A DNA stretch of 50,077 nt from Chara braunii (GCA_003427395.1 BFEA01000493.1:775285-825361); one strand, 5' to 3'; positions 10,705-22,173 are shown, counted from the first letter of the stretch. Notes: generated by a model not told the origin, from the letters alone. Translations and numbers: made by a program.

Positions 10705-12354
10705 TTAAGATCGCTCGCGGATCGCTTTAGCAATATCTATAAGGGCGCTACACATCATGAAGTTCGCTTGGTCGGCCTTCTCGTAGTGCTCCTTTTGCAC
10801 TTCTATCTCTCGCTCGAGAATGTCGCATTGCTTCGTCAGAATTGAGCACTGCCTCTTGCTCGGGCTGTCACCATTGTCACCATCAGATTCCCGTGCTCCT
10901 TCATGACGTCCGCAATCGCGTCGAAGGTCTACTGTCTGACATTCTCCCAATTGTCGTCCCCGCCACCACCACCGCCGCTGAACGTCGAATCCCTCGTCGA
11001 TCCTTGATCGTCGCCCTGTCCATCCCCGCATCCCTCACTAGCGCCGGATTCATTCCGACCGCCACGTGGGCTGGGCATTTGAACACCTCCAGCCGCACCC
11101 GAGTTCATGAGATTTGTGGGGTGTATAGTGTGATCGCCCCTGGACATCGCCTTCATCTCCGAATACACACGCTCATCCATCTGAAAGTTGAACCCCCGTT
11201 CCTTCCTCTCCCCCGAAATTAGTGTGAAGAAATTAGGCTTCCCGGATTCTCCCATGAACTTGTGCACGGATTTGAACTGCTGGTATAGGTTGTCCCATTT
11301 TTTTCCTCAGTCGACGGCCTTCCTACCCGTCACCCCCATCTGCACGAGCCTCTTGTCGACGTCGTCCCACTTCCATGTCTCCGACTTCATCCGTCCGTAG
11401 TTGTGCCCCAGGCCGGCCAGATGCAAATCCTGGTCTCTTTTAGCTCGAACCAGAGCAATCATATGCTCCACGATCCAAAAATCCCTGCTTTTTGCTCGCT
11501 CGGCTGCCGACGTATCTTCCACACCCTTCTTGCCTTTCCGCCCCGCGCGCGGTTCTGTAAACTTGTTTGTGGCCCTTGACCTTCCCCGCCTCCTTCCTAC
11601 TGGACGAATGTTCAATTTTTCAACGCGAAACCCGCGTTGAATCGACTTTCGGACACAGCATCTCGCCGTCGTTGTCATTACCGCTGTCGTCTGCCACACA
11701 TTCTTCGCCCCCTCCACCATCGCAATCAACGAATATATCTTCGACCCCCACATTAATCTTCGCCACCCCTCTCGTTATGCCGGACGTGCTCGCTTGACGC
11801 GATTGTCGCCGACAATCATCCCAAACCTATCGACCCATGACCTCTGTAGCGGAGCAATCGTCGTCGTCCCCTCGTCCGTCGATTGTACCGCCTGTCGTCG
11901 TCGATCGGCAAACCGCCAATCCAGCTATCGTCGTCCTCGACGAGGCCACACTTGCTGTGCTCACTGCCCTCCGCCTTGGCGAAACGAATCCACGTTCGTC
12001 GCCCAAGTGACCATAACACTCACCACGGTTATCCGCAAGGCCCGCCGCCCTCACTGAAGGCGGTGTGTGGTTGGTGCCAGAAGCTGGGTTCACAAAAACG
12101 GTGTGCGTCACGTCCTCGACACTCCCAGACCTCACACCGAAGTTGAGATCGAAGAGTCCTGCATCATAGCCAACCAGGGTTCGCCCCTTCAGTAGATCAA
12201 TGTACGTCGGCATCGATGCCTGTTTGCACAACTGGCTCCCCATCCAATCCTGCGTCGAACCGCTGCCCAGAGGAACCGTTGAGGATCGAGGGTTGTCGGC
12301 GTCGTCGTCACTCGGAGGCAATGGAATCTCGTGGGACGGCAGGTGGTTGTGCAT
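10705..12354 (-). pseudogene. Trihelix (Myb/SANT-like) DNA-binding protein of Harbinger element
   Basis: Second protein of PIF/Harbinger elements, which binds the subterminal repeats and helps bring in the transposase. The N-terminal part (12354-11827) has PPSDDDADN, MPTYIDLLKGR and GLFDLNFGVRSG. The DNA-binding domain (about 11620-11240) shows the tandem tryptophan pattern of trihelix domains: DFWIVEHMIALVRAKRDQD, GLGHNYGRM..WKWDDVDKR, then GKKWDNLYQQF. A TGA at 11307-11309 sits where Cys would fit just before GKKWDN. The frame then runs on through GKPNFF and HTIHPTNL to 10929. The C-terminal coiled coil is in another frame (SKRQCSILTKQCDILEREIE...AKAIRERS, ending at 10705). The parts thus need two frame changes and one stop read-through, so this is a decayed copy, although introns could account for some breaks. 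Confidence 0.75.
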
Positions 12355-12432
12355 CGTCGGGTCGTACGGCCGCCTGCCGCCTTCCGCACTACTGCAACGC
12401 TGACGTGAGGACCCCCAGCCCCTACCGACAGC

Positions 12433-12617
12433 GTGGTCTTCGTCTGAAGCTTCTCCATCTTCCTCGCCTTCTTCGGCGTTCGCCGCGTTTGTTTCCTTCT
12501 AGGAATGCGATCGAGGAAGCAAATATGAAAAATGACAACGGCAAGCAACAACACAACGACGAGCAGCAGCAAAGGCAGCCTGCGGTACAAGTCAGCCATA
12601 AACGATAGGGCAACCAA
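12433..12617 (-). other. Possible membrane-anchored N-terminal ORF
   Basis: A - strand frame opens MVALSFMADLYRR, followed by about 20 hydrophobic residues (LPLLLLVVVLLLAVVIF) and a strongly basic stretch (RRKQTRRTPKKARK). It lies just upstream of the trihelix N-terminal frame and might be its first exon or a chance ORF in the element's end. A transmembrane segment on a DNA-binding protein would be odd. Confidence 0.25.
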
Positions 12618-13120
12618 GACAAAACATGCTCTTGCGTTGTCGCATTCGAGGCGAGCAGAGACACACTTTGCGAGAGGGAAGACGCCAACGAAGCAATTTG
12701 TTGCAAGCAGCGACTAGGGGAGGGCGCTTATAAAATCCGTAATTTCGACCGTTGGGAAGCCCACGGGAACGCCACAACCCCTCCAGGAGCCGACCGAAGA
12801 CGTCCGATGCTCGCCACGGCGCCACCGTGGGGCAGCCCGAAGAACCAACAGGGCCGTCTCTCGAATCACCGCCCGTTGCTGGACGTTTTCGACGAGGACG
12901 GCCCGCGATGTCCGTCTTCCGGTCGTTGGACCACCACTGGTCCACCTTCGACCTCCAATTTCCCTTCTGGACTCGCTGCCGACACCCCGGTAATCGTGGA
13001 TCCTCGGGGTCCAAAGGACCTAGCGAGGTCCCTTGGAGCCGAGGACGATTTGGCTGGGAAATCCTCAGAGCGCGAGAATTTGTCCTCGGAGTGTTTTCAC
13101 ATTTCTTTTCCGAAAACCGG

Positions 13121-13189
13121 CTCCGAGGACAGGTGGAACGACGACAGAATCCTTGGAATCTCGTCCCCGAGGAGTGTCTAACGACGCCC
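13121..13189. repeat. Right terminal repeats of Harbinger element
   Basis: Inner 22-bp repeat at 13121-13142 and terminal 21-bp repeat at 13169-13189, both reverse complements of the left end. TCCTCGGAG-type motifs continue inward to about 12990. Confidence 0.75.
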
Positions 13190-13561
13190 AAAGTCAGATG
13201 GAAATTAGGGAGTGCGTGGACGTTTAACTTTGAGATGTGTGTGATGTTTTCTTATTGATGTTATAAAGTCTGTGCGTCTGCCAGTCAACTTTTTGACTTC
13301 GATTAAATTAGGACTAACTGATATTTTTCTTTGGTTGGTACGTTTGACCCAATTCAAGTCCCTCTCTCAATCTAAATTTAGGCAGTCAACAAACATGAAA
13401 ATGAAATTGCACATCCATTCCTTTACTTAACTCTGACTTAAGTCCAGAAGATCGAACATAACCTCAATAGGGATGTATATAGTATGCTCAGTCAAACCAT
13501 AGAAAGATGTACAAGTAAGAGTTTTAACTGGGTTCATAAACGGAGATGGAGATTACCACTC
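13190..13561. other. AT-rich flank, no gene seen
   Basis: Base composition drops to AT-rich immediately outside the transposon end, as expected for an insertion boundary. No ORF or repeat is supported. Confidence 0.5.
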
Positions 13562-13822
13562 AGTTCCCTGCCTCCAGAACCTCACCTAGGTTCCGGCGGA
13601 GCTCCCGCAATCGGTGGGGCAACCTCCCACAGAGGCGTTGACACGGATTACGGGTTCAACCCTGCCTGCCGCCTTCCTCTCCGCACCAATAGATTAGACT
13701 GAGAGTAAGAAAGGCAGAAGGAGAGAGATTGAGTCGCTCAGATCCAAGAGAGATGCACTCTGGTTCGAGTAAGAGGGCCTCAAATTCTTCAAGTTGCCTG
13801 AGGGCCCCGGAGTGGCGGCCAA
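13562..13822 (-). repeat. Dispersed repeat, minus-strand copy
   Basis: The reverse complement of this block aligns along its length with 37875-38131. Shared segments include CGGGGCCCTCAG, TTTCTTACTC, GAGAGGAAGGCGGCAGGC, CACCGATTGCGGGAGCTC and TGGAGGCAGGGAAC, in the same order. It has no ORF. It could be a SINE or an LTR fragment; the family is unknown. Confidence 0.75.
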
Positions 13823-16053
13823 ACCGCTAAACCACAGTCAAATGCCACGAAGATGGCTGGAAATATAACCAACGAGCGGAATAATTCCTCTCAGACAATC
13901 CTCCAAACCGCAGAGGTGGTCCCTCTAGAATGTCTAACCCCCTCTCCGAAGTCACCGGGCTTTTATCTCGGACAAACAACAGTTGCGGAGTCTAAAAAGT
14001 CTGAATTCGGATGCCTCCCTTGTATCCTACTCGAAGTACAGGTGTAACCACGACGGCATCAATGCACTCGACATGCCCAACAGTGGTATATACAGTAGCA
14101 AAGCACCAAGATAGTGCACAATACAAAATATAATAATCCACAATGCCGCAACGGGCAGCGATCAGGGCAGCGGTTCATTGCATACCAACACGGACTGTGG
14201 GTAGAGACCAACAGCAGCCCAGCCGATAGGAAGTCTCGGCCGCGGTACTTTACAAAAATTGTAGCAGCCCGTCGCCATTGAGTGCGGCGATCATCGTAGG
14301 GTAGCAGCAGCCACCTTCCCCCGCAACTCAGGTAGGTAGAAATACCCCTACAGTCTCTGGCCAGTATTGCAGTCTGGCCTTCCCTCCCCCCTGCGATTTG
14401 GCCCACAACAACTTCGGAAAGTAACGAGCTTGCGAGCCAAACGGAGGTAGTGTTACGTGAAAAATGGGGACGACCGTGCTCGCGGACGAAGGTTGACCTC
14501 ACTGGAATCGGGGCAGCCACTTCGAGGCCACGACAAAAGACAAGCTCCTCAGTGAAGGTGGTGAGGACCGTCAACCTAATTGCATTGGAAACCAGGGTGG
14601 TGAGGGCGAAATAAGGCCACAACGCGGTTCACCGGCGAGACTTGCGAATTGGGAAGGAATCTTTCACTAGAATAGGAGAAGGTGCACTCACCAGAGTTAT
14701 CTGTTGTAGCACTCGTTAATTGTAGGAATGCCTTGATCAGATAAGCATCATCCTTCCTTCCACTCTTCGTCGATCCTCTCTCATCCTCATATGCGCTCAT
14801 GCACCTGTTCGTCGCCTAGCTCGTGCCGACCATCTCCCCCGTAATAATCCTATTTTCATGATCAGCACTTGCTTCCTGTAGTGCGCCTGGCTGCTCCACA
14901 GGGCCAGGCTCGGACAAACTCATAGAGACACAGTCGTGGGGGGGGGGCGGGACACACACGGACAAGGGGTACAATCACATACACAAGGGTGGTAACCAAG
15001 GAAAGATGACAAATCGACGGCGCCAGGACTCACACCACCAAGAAGAGGTAAGCCTTTCCTCTTACTGGGGCGCAGATGTGCGCCCTCTTTGAGTGTGCAA
15101 AAGAGAAGGAATCTTCCGCTAGAACGCAAAAATATTCATCCACTCCCGTTCACTTTGGCAAAGCGCAGATCCTCATTCCTGCAGCAACTAATCCGCCCAC
15201 TTATCGCCAAATCTGACTCCCTAAGTCAACTCACCCGACCTTGAACTCCCTACCTCACTTTTACCCCCGCTTCGTTTCATCAAGGACAACGTGAAAACTC
15301 CAACTCCTTACTCCCTCCATATCCATGTTCACGCAATCTCCTGGCAGCACCTCTCCCTTCTAACTCCCCATCTACTAACTTTCTTATAAATCTGATTATA
15401 GATCCAGATGCGCCCGCCTTAAAAACCTAAGGATCCGTTCTTCACTCGCTTGATTCTATCCATAATTATGCGAGTTATCTACTTCCTACTACACGTTGCT
15501 CACCTCCCCGCCATCTCCACGCATCTTATTCCTTTACTAACTCCTAAACTATTGACTTACCTGCCATTCCACCTTACCAGTAGACTCGCCAGGGGCTAAA
15601 ACCCCTATCTACCATCTTCCCTCACTCATTTTCATCAAGAAATGAGTGAGGATGCACTTTCGACATCTGCCATAGCCGCCTCTTGTCACCCCCGCCTCTC
15701 TATTGTCTTCGAATGCACCTGACGTGAAAACGAGCCAAGATTCACTAGCCTCCTGCTTCCCTTCGCTGCCTTCGTCCCGCCAGCCTTATTGTCGGTGCCA
15801 AACTGCGCGCTAACTCAGATTGACTTACCGTGAGTGCACGGGTGCGCAACCCGTAGTTCGTTTGTTTATGTGGTTCGGGAAGGGTAAGACAGTGATTATG
15901 TTGTATGTATGTTTTGTCATGTTTGCTATACACAACTGGAAGAGAGTGTGTGTGTGGGGTCCCGGTTGGTGCTTTGTTCACGATGCTCATGGAACGCTGG
16001 ACCCAGTTTCCAGCAGATGGCACTCCCCATCAATAGACAGGAGAATGTATGTG
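13823..16053. other. No recognisable gene
   Basis: Includes a C/T-rich stretch (15170-15800) and a short C/G run near 14938-14950. A - strand frame of 187 codons (14622-14059) has no recognisable motif and neutral composition, so I do not call it. At 15992-16042 a block starting GCTGGACCCAGTTTCCAGCA repeats one at 3105. Confidence 0.45.
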
Positions 16054-16483
16054 NNNNNNNNNNNNNNNNNNNNNNNNNNNNNNNNNNNNNNNNNNNNNNN
16101 NNNNNNNNNNNNNNNNNNNNNNNNNNNNNNNNNNNNNNNNNNNNNNNNNNNNNNNNNNNNNNNNNNNNNNNNNNNNNNNNNNNNNNNNNNNNNNNNNNNN
16201 NNNNNNNNNNNNNNNNNNNNNNNNNNNNNNNNNNNNNNNNNNNNNNNNNNNNNNNNNNNNNNNNNNNNNNNNNNNNNNNNNNNNNNNNNNNNNNNNNNNN
16301 NNNNNNNNNNNNNNNNNNNNNNNNNNNNNNNNNNNNNNNNNNNNNNNNNNNNNNNNNNNNNNNNNNNNNNNNNNNNNNNNNNNNNNNNNNNNNNNNNNNN
16401 NNNNNNNNNNNNNNNNNNNNNNNNNNNNNNNNNNNNNNNNNNNNNNNNNNNNNNNNNNNNNNNNNNNNNNNNNNNNNNNNNNN
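16054..16483. other. Assembly gap (430 N)
   Basis: Unknown bases. It abuts a (GT)n tract, so the gap probably reflects a collapsed microsatellite. Any protein predicted across it is meaningless. Confidence 0.99.

Positions 16484-16536
<53 letters not shown>
16484..16536. repeat. (GT)n microsatellite with short (GA)n tail
   Basis: GT dinucleotides from the gap edge to 16536, followed by a few GA units directly before the cox3 fragment. Confidence 0.98.
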
Positions 16537-16545
<9 letters not shown>

Positions 16546-16548
16546 AAA

Positions 16549-16792
16549 CCCTTTATGGCATTAACCACTATTCTTCTAGCTTTAGTTTTTACTGCATTTC
16601 AAGGAATGAAATATGTAGAAGCTCCTTTTACCATTTCTGATGGGATATATGACTCTACATTTTTTTTCGCTACTGGATTCCATAACCATCACGTCATCGT
16701 AGGAACCATTTTTCTTATTATCTGTTGTGTTCGTCAGTACATGGGTTATTTTTACTCGAAGACATCATTTCGGGTTTGAAGCTGCCGCTTGG
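16549..16792 (+). pseudogene. cox3: Mitochondrial cox3 fragment in nuclear DNA (numt)
   Basis: Codes the C-terminal third of cytochrome c oxidase subunit 3, a membrane subunit of respiratory complex IV. Visible are [49 protein letters not shown] and RQYMG, matching the conserved plant/algal order. After YFYS the frame slips by one base: [10 protein letters not shown], the expected next motif, is read in another frame and ends at a TAA (16793-16795). The preceding two thirds are missing and the piece abuts a microsatellite and a gap. AT-rich codon use differs from the neighbours and fits organelle origin. Best explained as an old nuclear insertion of mitochondrial DNA; a chimeric assembly join is the alternative. 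Confidence 0.9.
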
Positions 16793-17971
16793 TAACTTCA
16801 CATTTTTTCCCTTCATTATCCAATCCTATTTCACATAATTTCAGCCTACTGTGCCCCACATTAGGTATAACATCAATCGTCACCCTACACGACACATGTC
16901 GGCGAATCCCATTCATACGTCGAAACAAGTGCTTCACGTCTATAATTGTTTTTGTCTTCGTTTTCTTGATGTATTTTGTTGCTTCATAATCGTCGAACGT
17001 TTGAAGCACCTTCACAACAATTGTCCCAATGACGGATGTTTTATCTCGCACAAACTGTATCATGGCATCTCTAACAACGCTACAGAAAAGTTGGGCGTGC
17101 CGAGATACGACATATGCCATATCATCTACATCATCGTTTTGATGAGGATTGCGACGACCGATCCTTGTGCAACAATATGTCATTCCATGTCGTGCTTCAA
17201 ATGCAATGCATAGTATTTGACCACACTCTCGTGTTTCATTGTCAAATATCCAATCGCCTCTGTAAAAAACATTTTTCCATCACTATGTCCCGGTTCTACA
17301 ATATTTTGACAACGGGTCGCATGTTTTAGCCATCTTCAACATCTTGAGTTGCATTTGTGGAGGCTATAAGTCAAAAGTGGGGTATATCATCGTTTCGTCA
17401 AGCGTGCGGAGCCCAACCGCTGTCATTCGTTGCATGTGCCGAAATGAAATAAGTTGCGTGTAATGTATGGGTGTTCCCCATTTGTCAATATGATGACGCA
17501 TGTTGACCTCGGCGTCTATACTCGAAGTATCCGATTTTGTGGTTGCTGTGGAGATAATATAACACGAATGAAAGTTAGCTACGTCCGTCATTCGATTGCC
17601 CCTACAAAACCAGCAAATTACGAGACGACAACATTTGTATCGATGATGACTGATGCTTACTTCATGTTCGAATGTTACATCAAAAAAACATTCACTGTCG
17701 CATTAGAATGTGCCTGGTGAACTGCCGCCAATGATTTCATTGCCTTAAATGCATCACTCTCCCGGATTCTGAGACCGGTTTCATATATTTTTTCGCTCTT
17801 CCATCCCCATGCTACACTGGTAATGTTTTGCCACTCAGATAACGACTCTTTCTCGACTCGCCAACTTTTGTTCCAAGCGTTTTCGTATAACTTGGACACA
17901 TTGGTATCTTTGCATTGTGACCTCCAATACTGAACAAAAATCCGATTCGACTCTTTTAATTTTTCAATCAT
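16793..17971 (-). pseudogene. Minus-strand fragments of an unknown, probably transposon-borne protein
   Basis: Three - strand frames follow each other: 17971-17675 (WRSQCKDTNV, YENAWNKSWRVEKESLSEWQN), 17591-17364 (NMRHHIDKWGTPIHY) and about 17240-16800 (WIFDNETRECGQILCIAFE, VVSRHAQLFCSVVRDAMIQFVRDKTS). Composition is protein-like and all share the strand of the adjacent transposase-like pseudogene, so they may be its 3' neighbour or part of the same element. No domain is recognised. The frame entering the cox3 fragment is a read-through. Confidence 0.4.
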
Positions 17972-17992
17972 ACACCCTATCTAAAAAGTCAC

Positions 17993-20218
17993 TTATATTT
18001 CGGTGTTCTCGTTCGGTGCCCGTAACACAACAAAATAGCCCACATCGACGTCTTTGGCCGGGTCAAATTCTGGTTTGGGGGCATTGCTCTTAAACCTTAC
18101 GAAGCAAGGTTTCCTTGGTGGGAATTCTACAGTTGGAATCAATCTCGTATTTTCGGCGGTGTCTGACATCGACGATGACCAGAATGGGGTCGACAATGCG
18201 ACAGACTCATCATGTTTGCATTGTTCCATGTTTTTGAATATTTGTAATTGACATTCCTAATACTGTAGCCAACTTTCTTCCAACTCTTGTTTCCACTATT
18301 CTTGTGTCTCCCATTCCGGTCGCTCCTCCTTCCATTCATCCACGAGGGCACCTACATCTTGCAAGTCTTTGACGAACTCCCCACTTTCCAATGTAACATT
18401 TAGGCTACGTGGTTCAAATGGCATGGAAGGCGCCACCCATCTCCCCTGCTCACCTCTTTTGAACCAGTAAATGGGTTTGCCTTCAGGCAACCACTCATTA
18501 CTGGTGCAATACTCTTTGTACACCATTGCAGGGTTGTCACTGTCCATATAGAACCTGAAGAGGTGCGGGGTGGAATGTCCACCAATACGTTTGTCCAAAA
18601 AACCTCTCACAATATTTTTCCAATCAGCCATCTCATTTACAAATGTGCAGTCTACCTGTTCCTTCGTAGAATTTCTAAGTGCAACGAATAATTCTTCCAT
18701 CGTGTAGGCGTCCGAACCTGCTAGCTTCTTAGGGAACAAGCTAAACTTCACATCGGTGTCAGTATGTGTGTGACCCACTATCATAAATCTCATTTCCACT
18801 ATTTCAAAAATACGAAATTTCACCAACAGTGCCAGAAACGCAAATATATATTTGTTCTTATCCTGACCCCCACAATTATCAGCTTGGAGTCTGAGAACTG
18901 GAGACAACCCTCCTAGTTGTCTTTGTATGTCTCTTAACACCTTTGCGACCAATGACACGATCGAGTCAGCGCCGTGTGAGAAAATAGGAAACCATGTGTG
19001 AACGATAATGTGCGGGTTTTTCCCATGTGCCAGAATACCGGTGAGGTTTGTTTTCATCATTGTGCGATTGTCCATCGCTTTTGATGTCTAGTTGCGAGTA
19101 GTGTGAGGAATCGCCGTTTTTGCTTAGTCCATCCCATTAATTATAATGCACAAGTTTTTGTTCCTCATTAACTTAGACTCTGCCGACCATATTTGATATA
19201 ATTCGTGATGTGCTTTCTGCAATAACCTATGGTAATTGAGTTTTGCAACGAGACCTCGTCTGACGATCGATAAAGTCTGTTTGTTTTGTGCAGTAATTGC
19301 ATCTAGCATAGTCGGTTGACCTTGCCAGGTGAACATGCCAGAAGAAACCACGCCACATTTTTTCGAATACTTGCGAAGAGCAGCAGTTTATGTCCTGTTT
19401 CTGCAACCGTTTTTTTATGTTTTCATACACGTCTGTTTTGGTAGCGTACGTTGGAGGCAATCTGATGCGCGGCCTAACTTTGTAGTCGTTGTTCACGTCT
19501 GTCTGGTCAGACATTGCATCGTCATTGCATGAGCTGCTGATGTGGTGGGGTGACATTTTCTTCCATGAATCGGCAACAGTGTACCGTTCTCATGCAAATC
19601 ATGGTAGAACGCGTACGTGTTTCTGGAGAAGCCGTTTATGTAGCACCATGCCTGAATACAAACCCTGTGTTTTTCCACAACAGGTTTGACTACTTTCTTT
19701 TCATCTTCGATGATGCAAGTAAAATTGTCTAGTTGTCTCATCCACCACTTCCTCATTTCTTCGGCGCTCAACGATTTATACTTCATTTTCGCCTTATACA
19801 CGTCTTCCGTTGTCATTCTATAACAACACTGCATTTTTTTGCAGCACGTCTTCTTCAGCACGGCTTTGCATTCTTCCATAGTGCATTTCTTCAGCAAATC
19901 TGCATCTGACATCTCACTTCTTCACTTTCGCTTCACGTACGTGTATTTACTCTTCCCCGTGCCCGACCCCAACTCCGTCATAAAGGATGGTGGCTCACTG
20001 GCACATTGTTGTGTCGTGTGGTCGTCGCTCTCATCGGAAGGTTCATCCGGTGGAAAAGATGCGTCGTTTCCACCGTTGTCCTCTTCCGAATTGCAGCGAA
20101 CTGATGAGTCTTCCTCACAACGGATGTCTGGAGGCGGCAAACACTTTATTGATGCCTGACATGGAGGAGGAGCGGATCCGCCATGCTTGACTGCCTTGAT
20201 TAAATCCTCCAGTCTCAA
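17993..20218 (-). pseudogene. DUF7869-like transposase-type protein, decayed
   Basis: One - strand gene in three frames. Part 1 (20218-19493, one TGA at 19922-19924) has an acidic N-terminus and then a cysteine-rich segment (CTMEECKAVLKKTCCKKMQCC) and HRVCIQAWCYINGFSRN. Part 2 (about 19500-19235) carries HVHLARSTDYARCNYC. Part 3 (19351-17993) is a single frame with four stops (19124, 19088, 18296, 18257). It includes INGMD, LRLQADNCGGQDKNKYIF and FMIVGHTHTDTDVKFSLF. Asp in INGMD, Asp in ADN and Asp in HTHTDxD form a plausible RNase-H-like D..D..D triad. The layout resembles eukaryotic proteins with a C-terminal DUF7869 domain; that match is from memory. Several stops fit CAA/CAG to TAA/TAG changes. 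Confidence 0.6.
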
Positions 20219-20779
20219 CCTTCAGACTACAGTATGGGATGGGTGATTCTCATATTGAAGAACTATTTTTTCTCTTCTTAGGAGCATGAATTGAACGTGG
20301 CGAGGAGTTACTGTTTCGGCAAAGCTTCCCGAATGGAGGGGACATGCTCTCAGAGTTGGAGACTCAGTGGAGAGGGGTTGTTGCGTTGATGGAGTTCCTC
20401 GGTATGCAGTAGATGACTCTGACGGATGTGGGCAGCTCCCCTTCTCACTGTTGACGTTCGACGTGTGCATGGTTTCTGCAAAGCATTCAAAAACAGTGTT
20501 AACGGAAAATTCCACTATCGCGGGGACCTTCGAACACGCCGACCACAAAAAAAGAAACTGATCCTGATCACGCCACCAAGGTCTTACGGTATGCCGAGTT
20601 GAACGCACCAGTACACTTGGCAGGGGGGGCAGAGGATGTCGGTGTTGCAACTGGTCGTTGCAACTCTTCTCGCTCCCTGGCTCGCCACTAGGAATAATAA
20701 AGGTTGAGAGCGGAAAACCATACGAGCCGCAGGCAGCGATGCGGGTTTCCCGACCTTCGATGGTCGGCCTCTCGTCCCC
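20219..20779. other. Unassigned stretch upstream of the pseudogene and before the tandem array
   Basis: A - strand frame spans most of it (20833-20222) but its start lies in the tandem repeats and its sequence shows no motif. Could hold the promoter of the - strand transposase-like gene; no specific signal is visible. Confidence 0.35.
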
Positions 20780-22050
20780 GAGGTGCCGGACCATGGTGTG
20801 GTTCGTCGTCCTCGGGGCGCCGGACCATCCCATGGCCTGGAGCCCCCCAGGCGCTCAACCATTGGATGTTTCGGCGTCCCCGGGGCGTCGTACCATCCTG
20901 GGGACGCTGTGGCCTGGAACCCCCGAGGCGCTGGACCATTTGATGTCTCGGTGTCCCCGAGGCACCGCACCATCCCATGGTCTGGAGTCCCCGAGGCGCC
21001 TGACCATGGCATGGTCCGGCGTCCCCGGGGCGCCGGACCATCCCATTGCATGGAGCCCCTGAGGCGCCGGACCATTGGATGTTCCGTTGTCCCCGGGGCG
21101 CCGCACCATCCCATGGTCTGGAACCCCCGAGGCGCCGGACCATTGTATGGTCTGGCGTCCCCGGGGCACCGGACCATCCCATGGTATGGTCTGGCGTCCC
21201 CGAGGCGCCAGACCATTGGATGGTCCGGCGTCCTCGGGGCGGCGGACCGTCCCATGGTCTGGAGCGCCCGAGGCGCTGGACCATGGTATGCTCCGGCATC
21301 CCTGGGGCGCCGAACCATCCCATGGTCTGGAGCCCCCGAGGCACCGGACCATTGGATGTTCAGGTCGTCCCCGTCGCGCCGGGCCAACTCATGGTCCGGA
21401 CTCTTCCCTGTTCTGGAGCCACCGAGGCGCCGTACCATCCTGGGGACGCTGTGGCCTGGAGCCCAAGAGGCGGCGGACCATTGGATGTTTTGGTGTCCCC
21501 TGGGGGCCGGGCCATCCTATGGTATGAAGCCCCCGAGGTGCCAAACCATTGGATGTTTAGGCGTCCCCGGGGCGCCGGACCATCCGATGAACTGGAGCCC
21601 CCGAGGCGCCGGACCATTGGATGTTTCGGTCGTTCCCATCGCGGCGGGCCAACTCGTGGGCGCCGGACTTTTTCCTGTTCCGGAGCCACTGAGGGCCGAG
21701 GCACCGTACGATCCGGGGGATGCCGTGGTGGGGAGTCCCTGGGAACGTCGGACCATTGGATGCTCCGGCTTCCCCGAGGCGCTGTACCATCCCCGTGGTG
21801 GGGAGCCCCTGGGGACACCTGACCATTGGATGCTCCGACTTCCCCGAGGCGCCGTACCATCCACGTGGTGGGGAGCCCCTGGGGACACCGGACCATTGGA
21901 TGCTCCGGCTTCCCCGAGGTGCCCGACCATCCCATGGATTCTTGCTCCACGGCGCCTCCGTGGCTCCCATAGTCCGGAGCCCCCCGAGGCGTCGGACCAT
22001 CCCATGGTCCGGAACCCGTGAGGCGGCTGACCATTGGATGCTCCGACAGA
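20780..22050. repeat. GC-rich tandem array A, about 34-bp period
   Basis: About 37 degenerate units near 34 bp. Typical pieces are GAGGCGCCGGACCATTGGATG and the alternate GGGGCGCCGGACCATCCCATGG, each followed by TCTGGAGCCCC or TCCGGCGTCCCC. Units alternate, giving a 68-bp higher order in places, and some regions are rearranged (AACTCATGG / AACTCGTGG inserts near 21383 and 21650). Each unit contains the GGACCAT...ATGGTCC dyad. Because 34 is not a multiple of three, all six frames stay open; the long predicted proteins (for example 412 codons from 20783) are repeat artefacts. Confidence 0.92.
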
Positions 22051-22074
22051 AACTATGAAATATACATTTTTTTA

Positions 22075-22173
22075 TTTTTGCTAGTTTTAATAAGCATCGT
22101 GAGGACTTTCCCGATATGTTGTTACATTTTTGCTAGTTTTAATAAGCATCGTGAGGACTTTCCCGATATGTTG
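22075..22173. repeat. 47-bp direct duplication
   Basis: Bases 22075-22121 and 22127-22173 are identical (TTTTTGCTAGTTTTAATAAG start, CCCGATATGTTG end), separated by 5 bp. Located directly after array A. Confidence 0.93.

Larger units (their letters stand above)
4483..13189. mobile_element. PIF/Harbinger-type DNA transposon, about 8.7 kb
   Basis: The ends at 4483-4503 and 13169-13189 are perfect 21-bp inverted repeats beginning GGGCGTCGTTAGACAC. A second inverted block of 22 bp lies inside them (4561-4582 and 13121-13142), and both ends are crowded with TCCTCGGAG / CTCCGAGGA repeats. Inside are a Harbinger DDE transposase (+), a trihelix DNA-binding protein (-) and an unknown protein (-). A transposase paired with a Myb/trihelix protein is the known two-gene design of PIF/Harbinger elements. 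The expected 3-bp target duplication is not clean (flanks aga and aaa). The element is degenerate and probably immobile, since all three genes are broken. Confidence 0.78.

Noticed and set aside
14059-14622. 187-codon minus-strand frame
   Set aside because: No motif, no neighbouring coding support and no biased composition; likely chance.
15820-16779. 319-codon frame across the gap
   Set aside because: Most of it is N and (GT)n; only its last part is the cox3 fragment.
20783-22021. Long open frame (412 codons) and several overlapping ones on both strands
   Set aside because: They follow the 34-bp tandem repeat, appear in all frames, and show only repeat-derived Gly/Pro/Arg/His patterns.
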